Both the position numbers and the translations under genes were made by a program. From positions 1 through 46,604 of the forward strand of contig NZ_BDAW01000050.1 of NCBI RefSeq assembly GCF_001625085.1: a DNA stretch of 46,604 nucleotides. Direction: 5' to 3'. Position 1 is the first letter of the stretch; each line of letters begins with the position of its first letter. This document shows positions 1-9,042 of this stretch, in pieces. The notes beneath the pieces are model-generated. The model did no database searches, was not told the origin of the DNA, and saw only the letters and a list, made by a program, of their open reading frames with translations. Source of the stretch: Nocardia acidivorans NBRC 108247. GTDB lineage: Bacteria; Actinomycetota; Actinomycetes; Mycobacteriales; Mycobacteriaceae.

Positions 1-183
1 CCGGCTGCTCGTCTCTCGGCCCGGCAGCTCATCTCCCGGCCCGGCTGCGCATCTTTGATCCGGCTGCTCGTCTCTCGATCCGGCTGCTCGTCTCTCGATC
101 CGCTGCTCGTCTCTCGATTCGGCTGCTCGTCTCTTGATCCGGCTGCTCGGCTCTTGATCCGGCAGCTCGGCTCTTGATCCGGC
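1..183. repeat. Tandem array of ~20-bp direct repeats
   Basis: About nine head-to-tail copies of a 19-20 bp unit fill the left edge of the window and run up to the stop codon of the DUF2339 gene. The unit reads CCGGCTGCTCGTCTCTCGAT, with variants such as CTCTTGAT, GCAGCTC and GCGCATC. Two units are one base shorter, so the array does not keep one reading frame and is probably non-coding. Copies in the middle (about 60-118) are almost identical, which suggests recent slippage. There are no spacers, so this is not a CRISPR array. The array may continue left of the window. Confidence 0.9.
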
Positions 184-2397
184 TCAGCTCCGCCGCGCGG
201 GCTCACCCGCCTCGGCGAAGGCGCGGGCGTAGCGGGTGCCGACCAGCAGTAGCAGCACGCCGACGACCAGGAAGGCGGCGGCCCGGAGCAGACCGTCGAG
301 GGTGGCCAGGTCGAACAGGAACAGCTTGGCCAATGCCGCGGCGGTGACCAGCAGTCCACCCGCCAGCGCCACCTTCGCCGACTGCGGGGCGCGGGACAGC
401 CTGCGCAATCCGAAGAACAGCGCCGCGGTGGCGGCGGCCATCCACACCACGGTGGCGATACCGTGGCCCGCGCGGAAGCCGTCCTGGCGATCGATGACCA
501 CGCCGAGCGAAACCGTCAGTGCGGTAACGGCATACAGGCCCGCCATACCGCCGACGACCGCGACGGCCGTGGCATCGCTGTCCCGGGCGACCAGACCCAG
601 TCGGCGGGCGCACCGGAACGCGGCGGCCAGGGCGGCGAGCGCCGCCACCGCCGACAGCGCGGTCGAAATACCCAGGCGCTCTTGCGCATACCACTGATCG
701 GACAGCGTGGCCGGACCGGCGGTATCCACGAAGGCCACCATGCCGATCGCGCCGAAGGCAGCGCCGATCCCCGCGGCGACCCGCGATCGCCGCTGCCCGC
801 CCGCGCCCAGGAAGGCGACGGCGACCAGGAACAGCGCGACGGGCAGGGTCTGCGTATCGGTGACCCCGAAGCAGCTCTCGAGCACCGCGAAGGCCCCGGC
901 CACGGCGGCGACCAGCGCCAGGTGGCCCGGAATCCGCACCCGCTCACCGAGTTTCGGCAGCCACCGCAGCGCGGCGAGCGCGAGCAGGACCGCGGCGAAT
1001 ACGGCGGAGATGAGTACGGCGGTGCGCCGCTCGAACATCGCGGGCGCGGCCAGTAGCGGCAGGGTCGCCGCCGCGAAGGTCAGGCTCGCGGTGATATCGG
1101 TGGACCGCTGCCGCACCACGAGCACCGTGCCCACCGATCCGACCACGGCGATCGCGATGGCAGCCGCCAGTACCTCGTATCGATGCCCGCGCGCGGCGTC
1201 ACCCAGTCCGGCCGCGGCCACCGCGACGAGCGTCGCGAACACCGCCGGAAGCGTCCGCGCGATATGCAGGTACGGCCAATCTCGGCCCAATTGCACCGGC
1301 ACAGCGGCGATCTGCAACACGATGAGAAAGGCCAGCAGTGCGACCTCGGTGGTCACCATCGGTGCGAGCAGCGCCACCCCCAGCACCACCGTGACCGCCA
1401 GCGCCTGCGACCGCCACCGCATGGCCAGGCCCACCCCGCCCGCCGCGATCCCCAGCGCGATCACATATCCCACCACGGGATTCAGCCACCCGTATTCGGT
1501 CGTCACGGCAATGACGTCCAGGTATCCCCCGGCGATACCCGTGGCCGCCAGCGCGACCGCCCCGACCCGGCCTCCCGCCTTACCGTGCACCCGGGCTCCG
1601 ATGGCCAGCAGCGCACCCGAGAAGACCGCTCCCGCAACAACTCTCGGCACCGGGCCGAAGAATCCGGCCTGCGCCGCCAATACCAGCAGCATCACCACCC
1701 CGATCAGCGTCACCCCCACCCCGGCCACCGCCAGCACCCGGCTGACCACGCCCTCGCGCTGCCACCACGGTGCCCGCCGCTCGCGCACCGGCACTCCCCT
1801 CCGCTGCTGCTGCGCGAGCGGCGGCATCGCCCGATACCCACCCTGCGGACCCCCCATCCATCCCGCACGCCCGGCCCCCGCCTGCGCGTATCCACCCGTC
1901 ATCTGGTCATACCCCGTCGGCCCCGCCTGCGCGTAACCCGGCCCCACCTGCGCGTAATTCGCAGTCGCCTGCGCGTAACTCGGGGTCGCCTGGGCGTAGT
2001 TCGGCACCGCCTGCGCGTAACCCGGGGTCGCCTGCGCGTAATTCGGAGTCGCCTGGGGATCTCCGGGTACCGGCCGGGGACCTCCGCTCGCCGACTGCGG
2101 AACTCCCGGCACGGGCTGCGGGGCTCCGGGCACGGGCCGGGGAACCCCGGATACGGGCTGGACCACCCCGGGAATGGCTCCGGGTACCGCTTCGGCGGGA
2201 CCGGATAGCTCCGGTCCGGGGCGCGGGGCCCGGGCGGACATGGGAACGCCCGCTGCCGGTGCGGCTGCGGGCGGATCGGTGATCAGTTGGGTACGCAGGA
2301 CCTCGAGGTCGCGGCCGAGGGTTCCCATGTGCTCACTGAGGGAGGTGAACTCGGTCGACAACCGTGCGATCAAGCGGGGATCGATGGCTGTATTCAT
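184..2397 (-). CDS. DUF2339 multi-pass membrane protein with Pro/Tyr-Ala-Gln repeats
   Basis: This large membrane protein (737 residues from the chosen ATG) has three parts. The first ~50 residues form a probable coiled helix. Next comes a low-complexity stretch of PGxPxPVPG-like units followed by repeated NYAQATP/GYAQA units. Then, after a basic linker, there is a long series of hydrophobic segments rich in Ala, Val and Leu, typical of DUF2339 proteins with well over ten membrane passes. The family has no assigned biochemical role; the repeat region probably faces the cytoplasm or wall. The ATG at 2397 is preferred because the GTG at 2445 has no visible ribosome site. The 3' end abuts the 20-bp tandem array. 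Confidence 0.8.
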   Translation of the reverse strand: MNTAIDPRLIARLSTEFTSLSEHMGTLGRDLEVLRTQLITDPPAAAPAAGVPMSARAPRPGPELSGPAEAVPGAIPGVVQPVSGVPRPVPGAPQPVPGVPQSASGGPRPVPGDPQATPNYAQATPGYAQAVPNYAQATPSYAQATANYAQVGPGYAQAGPTGYDQMTGGYAQAGAGRAGWMGGPQGGYRAMPPLAQQQRRGVPVRERRAPWWQREGVVSRVLAVAGVGVTLIGVVMLLVLAAQAGFFGPVPRVVAGAVFSGALLAIGARVHGKAGGRVGAVALAATGIAGGYLDVIAVTTEYGWLNPVVGYVIALGIAAGGVGLAMRWRSQALAVTVVLGVALLAPMVTTEVALLAFLIVLQIAAVPVQLGRDWPYLHIARTLPAVFATLVAVAAAGLGDAARGHRYEVLAAAIAIAVVGSVGTVLVVRQRSTDITASLTFAAATLPLLAAPAMFERRTAVLISAVFAAVLLALAALRWLPKLGERVRIPGHLALVAAVAGAFAVLESCFGVTDTQTLPVALFLVAVAFLGAGGQRRSRVAAGIGAAFGAIGMVAFVDTAGPATLSDQWYAQERLGISTALSAVAALAALAAAFRCARRLGLVARDSDATAVAVVGGMAGLYAVTALTVSLGVVIDRQDGFRAGHGIATVVWMAAATAALFFGLRRLSRAPQSAKVALAGGLLVTAAALAKLFLFDLATLDGLLRAAAFLVVGVLLLLVGTRYARAFAEAGEPARRS

Positions 2398-2512
2398 GCC
2401 GGTAATGCTCTCGACCAGCGCGTTCCGCCGGATGAGTAGAAACACTCGCGCGCGGCCGGGATCCTACTCGACTTCCGCCGGGTGAATCGCCAGGCGGTCG
2501 AACGGTCGCGGG

Positions 2513-3394
2513 TCAGGCGGATCGCAGCGCGGTTTCCCGGGCGATGGTGGCGCGGATTTCGGCGGTGATCCGGGTGGGGTCCTCGAGCATCGGGACATGA
2601 CCCAGGCCCGGGAGCGGACGCACCGTGAGCACGGGGGTGGAGGTCAGCTCGGGATACAGCCGGGGCGGCAGCACCCGATCGAATTCGGGCAGCAGTACCG
2701 TGGCGGGAACGGTCAGGTCCGGCAGACCGGTGAAACCCGTCGGCAGGGCCGGATCCTCGGCCAGATCATCGAGGATGGTGCAGTGCGCCGGGGCGGCGGC
2801 CATGGCCCGGGCCAGCTGGGGCGCGACGGTGCCGGGGTGATGGGCCAGCAGCGGCAGCAGCAGACTGCGGATCATGCCGGGCAGTACCGGCGGGGTGTCC
2901 GAGCCGAAGCCGATGAGCGGGCTCATCCCGCGGAATTTGCGGACCAGCGCCTGCGCCGAGGACGGGCCGCTCCACAGGCCGGCCGGGGAGATGGCGGTGA
3001 CGGTGCGGGCGCGTCCCCGGGCGGCGAGCTCCAGCGCGATCCAGCCGCCCAGCGAATTGCCGACGATATGCGCTGTGGGCCAACCGGTTTCATCCAGTAG
3101 CGCTTCGGCCCAATCGGCCAGCCCTGCGACCGTGGCCGGATGGTCCGCGGCGGGACCGCCGTGGTGGCCCGGGAGGGTGGGGGCCAGCACATCGTGGTCG
3201 GCGCGCAGATCGCCGAGGACCGGAGTCCAGGACTGCCAGGTGAGCAGTACCCCGTGCAGGAGCAGCAGCGGTGCGCCGCGACCGGTCCGGAGTAGTGGTT
3301 CGGGGGTCGAATCCGCTCCGGTGCCTGCCGCCATGGGCGAGACGATACCGGCCGGAACGCTTGCCGCCGAACCGTATTCGCGATCGGTGACCAT
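2513..3394 (-). CDS. Alpha/beta hydrolase fold protein
   Basis: A 293-residue cytoplasmic hydrolase. It has the oxyanion-region motif LLLLHGVLLTWQSW, the nucleophile elbow GNSLGGWIAL (Ser nucleophile) and a C-terminal catalytic His in LGHVPMLEDP; an Asp in LLPEFDRVLPP fits the acid or a nearby position. This is the layout of esterase, haloperoxidase-like and lactonase members, and the substrate cannot be told. The start is uncertain: ATG at 3394 follows a GTGGGG stretch and leaves a 29-base gap to the upstream DUF1707 gene, while a longer frame to 3451 would overlap that gene. It may be co-transcribed with the DUF1707 and two-component genes on the same strand. Confidence 0.8.
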   Translation of the reverse strand: MVTDREYGSAASVPAGIVSPMAAGTGADSTPEPLLRTGRGAPLLLLHGVLLTWQSWTPVLGDLRADHDVLAPTLPGHHGGPAADHPATVAGLADWAEALLDETGWPTAHIVGNSLGGWIALELAARGRARTVTAISPAGLWSGPSSAQALVRKFRGMSPLIGFGSDTPPVLPGMIRSLLLPLLAHHPGTVAPQLARAMAAAPAHCTILDDLAEDPALPTGFTGLPDLTVPATVLLPEFDRVLPPRLYPELTSTPVLTVRPLPGLGHVPMLEDPTRITAEIRATIARETALRSA

Positions 3395-3423
3395 CCCCAC
3401 TCGAACCGATGGCCGACCCACGG

Positions 3424-4131
3424 CTAGGCCCCGTTGAGGAACTTCTTCCACTGGGCGCCGAAGGGGTGTTTGGCGCTGACCGAGCCGAAGCGCACCTTGC
3501 CGTGAACCACCACGTGCAGCGGGCCGATGGGCGGACCGGTGCGCACCTTGGTCTCGGCGCTGCCGCCGATCAGCTCCAGACCGTTCAGGTCGACCGTCGC
3601 GTCCGGCGGCAGGATCAGCTCGAGCGAGCTGAGGTAATCGTCCACGAGGATCTCCACCACCTGCGTGGACATGATGGCCTGGGTGAAGTCGAGTCGCACG
3701 CTGCCGAGGAAGGAGTCGACCAGAATGGTCTGCGGCACATGCCAGTTGCCGTGCCGTTTGACACCGGAGAGGCGGCTGCGGATCACATTGCCGGGCGGCA
3801 CCTGATGCGCCGTGCGCGGTGCGTATTGCGGTCGCGCGGTGTACCCGTACTGCGGGCGCGGCGCGTACTGGAATTGCGGCGTCTTGGGCGCGGGCTGCCC
3901 GGCGAGCCGGATGCCCGGCAGATCGACCAGCACCGCATTGAGTTCACCGCGGGTTTTGGCGGCGAGCGCGGTGTCCATGCGCTCGGTGAATTCCCCCAGT
4001 GACAGCATGCCGAGCCCAACCGCGCGCTGCAGCAGCCGTCCGACGTGTTCGCGTTCTATATCCGATACCCGCAGGTCGCGCTCGCCCACCACGGCGGCCT
4101 CGACACTGCTGACCGATTCTGGACCTCCCAT
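3424..4131 (-). CDS. DUF1707 (SHOCT-like) protein with LiaF-like C-terminal domain
   Basis: The N-terminal part, DLRVSDIEREHVGRLLQRAV then GEFTERMDTALAAKTRGEL, is the DUF1707 signature of actinobacterial proteins. A Tyr/Pro/Gln-rich linker follows. The C-terminal half (VDSFLGSVRLDF, LSSLELILPPDATVDLNG) has the repeating beta pattern of LiaF/DUF2154-type cell-envelope-response proteins. No membrane segment is visible. Its place beside a LuxR-type two-component system suggests a link to envelope stress, which is inference. ATG at 4131 (235 residues) is chosen because the DUF1707 core starts about 18 residues later; an upstream ATG at 4167 would add 12 residues and cannot be excluded. Confidence 0.75.
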   Translation of the reverse strand: MGGPESVSSVEAAVVGERDLRVSDIEREHVGRLLQRAVGLGMLSLGEFTERMDTALAAKTRGELNAVLVDLPGIRLAGQPAPKTPQFQYAPRPQYGYTARPQYAPRTAHQVPPGNVIRSRLSGVKRHGNWHVPQTILVDSFLGSVRLDFTQAIMSTQVVEILVDDYLSSLELILPPDATVDLNGLELIGGSAETKVRTGPPIGPLHVVVHGKVRFGSVSAKHPFGAQWKKFLNGA

Positions 4132-4191
4132 GTATTCGAGGCTACGAGCCGGTGGGCGGCCGCGCATCAGGGCAATCCCTGATCCACATCC

Positions 4192-4908
4192 CTATTCGCC
4201 GTCCAGGCCCTGTTCGATGGCGTACCGGGTGAGCTCCACGCGATTGCCGAGTTGCAGTTTGCGCAGGGTGGATTGCACATGGTTCTCGACGGTGCGATGG
4301 CTCAGGCTCAGCCGGGTGGCGATCTGTTTGGCGGAGAGCCCTTTCGCCACCATGCGCAGCACCTCGGTCTCGCGTTCGGTGAGGGCGGGCCGGTGTGGTT
4401 CATCGCGATCGGGCGGGGTATTGGCGATGCGCCGGTACTCCCCGAGCACCAATCCGGCCAGGCCCGGGGTGAATACGGCCTGTCCGGCGGCGGTGGCGCG
4501 CACGGCCGCCACCAGTTCGGCGGCGGAGGCGCTCTTCACCAGGTAGCCGATGGCCCCGGCCTTGATGGCGTCGAGGACGTCATCGCGTTCGGCGGAGGCG
4601 GAGAGCACCAGCACGCGCGTACGCGGCGAGGCGCGCAGCACCTCGGCGGTGGCGTCGGCGCCATTGCCGTCCGGGAGTTGCATATCCATCAGCACGACAT
4701 CGGGTTGGACGGCGGCGGCGCGGCGAGCGGCGGCGGCGACGCCGTCGGCGGTGGCGAGCACGTCGAAGCCCGCCTCGGCGAGATCGCGGGCCACGCCCTC
4801 GCGCCAGATGGGATGGTCGTCGACGACCATGATCGAAATTCGTTCGTCCCCGGCGTCTTCGGACACATCGCCTCCCGATTCGGATTTCCCGCTGTGATCG
4901 GCTCCCAT
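4192..4908 (-). CDS. NarL/LuxR-family response regulator
   Basis: A two-component response regulator of 238 residues. The receiver domain shows the acidic pair MVVDDHP (Asp30, Asp31), the phospho-acceptor in VVLMDMQLPDG (Asp75), and the conserved Lys in GYLVKSASA. The C-terminal LuxR-type DNA-binding domain reads LTERETEVLRMVAKGLS, then IATRLSLSHRTVENHV and STLRKLQL. The start at 4908 shares one base with the stop of the sensor kinase (TAATG), so the two are translationally coupled and almost certainly partners. Target genes are unknown; the adjacent DUF1707 and AI-2E genes are natural candidates. Confidence 0.92.
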   Translation of the reverse strand: MGADHSGKSESGGDVSEDAGDERISIMVVDDHPIWREGVARDLAEAGFDVLATADGVAAAARRAAAVQPDVVLMDMQLPDGNGADATAEVLRASPRTRVLVLSASAERDDVLDAIKAGAIGYLVKSASAAELVAAVRATAAGQAVFTPGLAGLVLGEYRRIANTPPDRDEPHRPALTERETEVLRMVAKGLSAKQIATRLSLSHRTVENHVQSTLRKLQLGNRVELTRYAIEQGLDGE

Positions 4909-6086
4909 TATCGGCTCTGCCTGGGCACCCGGAATTCCCATTCGGCGCCCGAACCCTCCTCGCCGTCGGCTTCGAAGAGCAGTTGCGCGGTGCCGTTCAA
5001 GGCGGCGATACGGCCGATGATGGAGCGGGAAACACCCATGCGGCCTTGGCCTTCGGCTTCGACGAGCCGCCCGGCGCGAATACCCGGACCGTCGTCACGC
5101 ACGCTGACGATAAGTTCGTCGCCGGTATCCTCCAGCAGCACATAGGCTTTCGCAGACGGGCCGGCGTGCTGGGCGACATTGGCCAGGGCGGCGGCGACCG
5201 CCGCGGAGATCTCCCGGGCCTCGAATCGGCCGATCGGCACGGGTTCGCCCGGGGTGGAGACGAGTACCGAGGGGGTGGCCTGCGCGGTGAGCAGGGGTCG
5301 CAAATCCTGTTCAGCGCCACCGGTATCCGCGCGGCCGCCCTGTTCGGAGAGCAGCACCCGCAGGGCCACCTCCTGCTCGCCCGCCCGCTGCGCCAATTCC
5401 GCTGTCGGCCCGCCGATCTCGGTCCCGCGTCGTTTGATATAGCTGAGCACCTGGAGTACGCCGTCGTGCACTTCGCGCGCGAGTCGTTCGCGTTCCTGCG
5501 CGGCGGCGGTGAGTCGCACGGCGCGTTGCAATTGCGCCTGTGCGCGGCGAGCGGTGTTGGAGGCCAAGCCGATCGCGAGTCCGACCGAGACCAGCACGGG
5601 CGCGGTAGCGTCGCGCCACAGGTCCAGTTCCCATTGGGCGCGCGTGGTGACCACCGCGGCGGCGATCAGGAATCCCGAGCAGATGCCGCCGAACGGACCC
5701 CACATGATCGCCGCGGACATGACGGCATTGGCGGCCCACAGCGTGGTGGGCAGCGTCTGATGTCCGTGATACCAGTCGTAGTCCGCGACCAACCGGGTGG
5801 CGAAGATGAGCGCGATGACGACCAGATGGTCGCCGATCACGACCGCCGTGCGTACCTCACGCACCTTATGAATTCGCCACTGTGACAAAAGGATCGCCGA
5901 GACGCCCGACCACACCGCCATGAGTGCGATGAGCACCCAGCTCAATCGCTGATTGGTGTAGTGCGGCGCCGAGGCGAACTGCTGTCCGATGGCGTACAGC
6001 AGGGTGACGAGCCGAAAAGCCTGCGCGGCCCGCCACAGCGGCGCGGTCGCGGCGTCGCGGTCGTCCGGTTCAGTCCGCGGAGTCAC
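4908..6086 (-). CDS. Membrane sensor histidine kinase (HisKA_3 type)
   Basis: A 392-residue sensor kinase with about five or six hydrophobic segments between residues 25 and 180. A coiled linker leads to the dimerisation and phospho-acceptor motif LAREVHDGVLQVLSYIKRRG (His207). The ATPase part has the N-box ALANVAQHAG and G-box DDGPGIRAG. This is the layout of NarL-partner kinases of actinobacteria; it resembles the group called MacS in corynebacterial relatives (from memory, unchecked). The GTG start lies 17 bases inside the 3' end of the AI-2E permease gene, so the three genes (permease, kinase, regulator) appear to be one operon. The stimulus is probably membrane-associated, since no large outside domain is seen. 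Confidence 0.9.
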   Translation of the reverse strand: MTPRTEPDDRDAATAPLWRAAQAFRLVTLLYAIGQQFASAPHYTNQRLSWVLIALMAVWSGVSAILLSQWRIHKVREVRTAVVIGDHLVVIALIFATRLVADYDWYHGHQTLPTTLWAANAVMSAAIMWGPFGGICSGFLIAAAVVTTRAQWELDLWRDATAPVLVSVGLAIGLASNTARRAQAQLQRAVRLTAAAQERERLAREVHDGVLQVLSYIKRRGTEIGGPTAELAQRAGEQEVALRVLLSEQGGRADTGGAEQDLRPLLTAQATPSVLVSTPGEPVPIGRFEAREISAAVAAALANVAQHAGPSAKAYVLLEDTGDELIVSVRDDGPGIRAGRLVEAEGQGRMGVSRSIIGRIAALNGTAQLLFEADGEEGSGAEWEFRVPRQSR

Positions 6087-7401
6087 CGGCGGCGCTCGCG
6101 GGAGGCTCGTCCGTGCGGGTGGCCGAACCGTTATCCGGGCCGGCCGTCGCCGTGCCGGATTCGCTTACGGGAGCGGCTAATTCGAAGCGCCCCAGCTCCA
6201 ATGAATCGGGTTCGGCGCTGAACATCGGCCGGTGCGGATCGCCGGTGTGCAGCTCCTGATAGAGCTCATCGGGCGAGTCCGCGAGCAGTGAGCGAATGGC
6301 GGTGTTCAGCACCGCCACGAACGGTACCGCGAGCAGACCGCCCGCGATACCGGCCAGCACCACACCCGCCGCGATGGCGAGCACGACCGCCAGCGGATGA
6401 ATGCGCACCGCGCGCCCCATCAGAAGTGGTTGCAGCACATGCCCTTCCAGCTGCATGACCGCCACGGTGATGCCCAGCACGATGAGCGCGGTGACCGCGC
6501 CCTTGGTCATGAGCGCGATGAACACCGCCACCGAGCCCGCGATGAAGGAGCCGATGATCGGGATGAACGCGCCGATGAAGACCAGCGAGGCCAGCGGAAG
6601 GGCCAGCGGCACACTGAGAATCGCGAGTCCGGAGCCGATGCCGATGGCATCCACGGCAGCCACCAGGACGGTGGCGCGCACGAATCCGGTGAGGCTGCCG
6701 AAGCCGAGTCGTCCGGCGGTGCGCACGCGTTCGCGCTGCCGGGTGGGGACGATGCGGGTGACGAAGGTCCAGATCTGATCGCCGCCGTAGACGAAGAAAA
6801 TGAGGATGAACAGCGTCAGGAAGGTGCCGGTGAAGAATTCGCCGATGACGGTCGCGGTGGTCAGCGCGCCATTGGTGAGCGTGTCCTGATTGGATTCGAT
6901 GGTCTTGACGATGGTGTCGCCCGCATTGCGAATCTGCTCATTGGACATATGCGGCGGCCCGTTGATCAGCCAGTCCTGCACCTGGTGCACGGAGGTCTTG
7001 AATTCGTCGGACAGCTGCGGCACACCGGTGACGAACTGTTCGACGACGAAGGTCATGATTCCGGCGAGCAGTCCGAGCGATCCGACCAGTGCGACGAAGA
7101 CGCCGAGCGAGCGCGGCACCCCGAGCCGCTGCATCCAATCCACCAGCGGTGACAGCAGCGCCGCCCCGAGCAATGCGATGGACAGCGGAATCGTCACGGT
7201 CGAGAGTCGATGCGCCATCCACGCGACGGCGTAGATCGCGGCGAGGATGATCAGCAGCCGCCAACACCATTCGGCGCTCTCCCGAACCAGCGGATGCACC
7301 GCGTCGGCAGCGGGCCGCCGCACCTTGCCCGGTCTGCCGGATTGGCCTGACTCCGCCTGCACGTCACTCACGTCCGCGAGCCTACTGGGAAATCGCGGCA
7401 T
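6070..7401 (-). CDS. AI-2E family transporter (PerM/UPF0118)
   Basis: A membrane permease of up to 443 residues. It has the AI-2E family pattern: two N-terminal helices (LLIILAAIYAVAWMAHRLS, PLSIALLGAALLSPL), a soluble middle part, then helices including the signature FIGAFIPIIGSFIAG and LEGHVLQPLLMGRAVRIHPL. The C-terminal ~60 residues are hydrophilic and acidic. Members export small molecules or act as Na+/H+ antiporters; the name AI-2E does not prove autoinducer transport. It heads the group that continues into the kinase and regulator, and is divergent from the cyclase. A GTG at 7371 is an alternative start; neither has a clear ribosome site. Confidence 0.88.
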   Translation of the reverse strand: MPRFPSRLADVSDVQAESGQSGRPGKVRRPAADAVHPLVRESAEWCWRLLIILAAIYAVAWMAHRLSTVTIPLSIALLGAALLSPLVDWMQRLGVPRSLGVFVALVGSLGLLAGIMTFVVEQFVTGVPQLSDEFKTSVHQVQDWLINGPPHMSNEQIRNAGDTIVKTIESNQDTLTNGALTTATVIGEFFTGTFLTLFILIFFVYGGDQIWTFVTRIVPTRQRERVRTAGRLGFGSLTGFVRATVLVAAVDAIGIGSGLAILSVPLALPLASLVFIGAFIPIIGSFIAGSVAVFIALMTKGAVTALIVLGITVAVMQLEGHVLQPLLMGRAVRIHPLAVVLAIAAGVVLAGIAGGLLAVPFVAVLNTAIRSLLADSPDELYQELHTGDPHRPMFSAEPDSLELGRFELAAPVSESGTATAGPDNGSATRTDEPPASAAGDSAD

Positions 7402-7481
7402 TTTGCCGTGCCGCGCGCCCGAGTGAGTGAACGGTTCCCGGGCACGCGGCAGGATCGGGAGAGGCCGGGGGAGCTAGATTG

Positions 7482-9038
7482 GTGATCGTGTCAGCGCCCT
7501 TGGAAGCGGTCAAACAGACCATGCGAACTCGCTGGCCGCTGTACCTCGCATCGATGCTCGCGGCCAACGCGTTCGGTGCTGTCCTGGTGTGGGCGTTCAT
7601 CCAATACGGCCTGCCCGTTCCGGAAGACGGCTCGAGTGCGACACGCCAGGCCGGCCTGCTGCTTCCGGGGCTCGTATTCATTGTCGGTGGCCTACTGAGC
7701 TTGACCGCGTCGGCGCTGATGCTGCGGCCGGTGATGCGCTGGCAGATGCGGGGCGGGCCGCCGAGCCGGCAGGAGCAGATGGCGGCGCTGCACGCACCGC
7801 TGCGGCAGGCGATCGTGCATCTGGTGCTGTGGCTGGTGGGCGGCGCGGTGCTGGCATCGGTGATCATCGTGCGCACCCCGCAGTTGGCTGCGGCGGTGAT
7901 CGTGACCGAATGTATGGCCGCCACCATTGTTTTCGGCTTCACCTACATGCTCGGCGAGCGCATTCTGCGCCCGGTCGCGGCGGAGGCGCTGACGGTCGGC
8001 ACGTTCGATCACACCCTGACCGCGGGTGTCGGCACCCGGATGGCCATGACCTGGGGGATGGGCACCTTCGCCCCGGTGATCGCGATCGCGCTGCTGTGCG
8101 TCACGCAGATTTCCTCGCGCGTTCAGTTTTCCGCGCAGTCGCTGGCGGTCTCGATTCTGCTGTTGTGCGGTGTGGTGATCATGCAGGCGCTGGCGCTTTC
8201 CATGCTCACCGCGGCGAGTATTTCCGATCCGATTCGCCAGCTCAGCCAGGCCATTGATCGCGTACAGGAAGGTGCGCGCGATGTGCAGGTGGAGGTATTC
8301 GACGGTTCGGAAATCGGGCTGCTTCAGGTTGGCTTCAACCGAATGATGGGCGAGGCGGCGAAACGTCGCGAACTACAGGAATTGTTCGGTCGCCATGTCG
8401 GTGAGGATGTGGCACGGCGGGCCCTGGAGTACGGCACCGAACTCGGTGGTGAAACGCGATTTGTCGCGGTGTTGTTCGTGGATATGGTCGGTTCCACCGC
8501 GACCGCCGCGGAGCGCCCGCCGACCGAAGTGGTCAGCCTGCTCAATGAGTTCTTCCGGATCGTGGTGGATGTGATCGACCGGCACCACGGATTGATCAAT
8601 AAATTCATGGGTGATGCCGCGCTCGCCATCTTCGGCGCCCCGCTGGATCGCCCGGACGCGCCGACCGCGGCCCTGGCAGCCGCCCGTGAGCTGCGCGAAG
8701 CCCTGCGCGAGGTGCCGGGTCTGGATATCGGTATGGGTGTTTCGGCGGGTCTGGCGGTGGCCGGGAATATCGGTGGCGCGAATCGTTTCGAGTACACCGT
8801 GATCGGCGACCCCGTCAATGAGGCTTCCCGCCTCACCGAACTCGCCAAGGATCGCCCGGAACGGGTGCTGACCTCCAGTAGCGCACTGTATTTCGCGGAT
8901 GCGAACGAACAGCGGCTATGGGAAACGGGAGAAGAAGTTCAGCTCCGCGGCCGCCGCCGGAAAACACGTCTGGCCTGGCCGAAACAAACCATCGACGTAA
9001 CGGATGCAGACGAGGCCACCGCCGGTTCGTTAGGGTGA
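7482..9038 (+). CDS. Membrane-bound class III adenylate cyclase with HAMP domain
   Basis: A 518-residue membrane cyclase predicted to make cAMP at the inner face. Six hydrophobic segments occupy roughly residues 15-250. A HAMP linker (SISDPIRQLSQAIDRVQEG) comes next, then the class III catalytic domain. Both metal-binding aspartates are present (LFVDMVGST, NKFMGDAALAIFG), the Lys of NKFMGD fits adenine recognition, and the transition-state Asn/Arg appear in DPVNEASRL. This layout matches mycobacterial Rv3645 and Rv1318c-Rv1320c. The GTG at 7482 is chosen because GGGGGAG lies eight bases upstream; a TTG one codon earlier is less likely. The next gene follows after four bases. Confidence 0.9.
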   Translation: MIVSAPLEAVKQTMRTRWPLYLASMLAANAFGAVLVWAFIQYGLPVPEDGSSATRQAGLLLPGLVFIVGGLLSLTASALMLRPVMRWQMRGGPPSRQEQMAALHAPLRQAIVHLVLWLVGGAVLASVIIVRTPQLAAAVIVTECMAATIVFGFTYMLGERILRPVAAEALTVGTFDHTLTAGVGTRMAMTWGMGTFAPVIAIALLCVTQISSRVQFSAQSLAVSILLLCGVVIMQALALSMLTAASISDPIRQLSQAIDRVQEGARDVQVEVFDGSEIGLLQVGFNRMMGEAAKRRELQELFGRHVGEDVARRALEYGTELGGETRFVAVLFVDMVGSTATAAERPPTEVVSLLNEFFRIVVDVIDRHHGLINKFMGDAALAIFGAPLDRPDAPTAALAAARELREALREVPGLDIGMGVSAGLAVAGNIGGANRFEYTVIGDPVNEASRLTELAKDRPERVLTSSSALYFADANEQRLWETGEEVQLRGRRRKTRLAWPKQTIDVTDADEATAGSLG

Positions 9039-9042
9039 GCTG

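Noticed and set aside
1..183. CRISPR array
   Set aside because: Units are directly adjacent, without unique spacers, and no cas genes are present.
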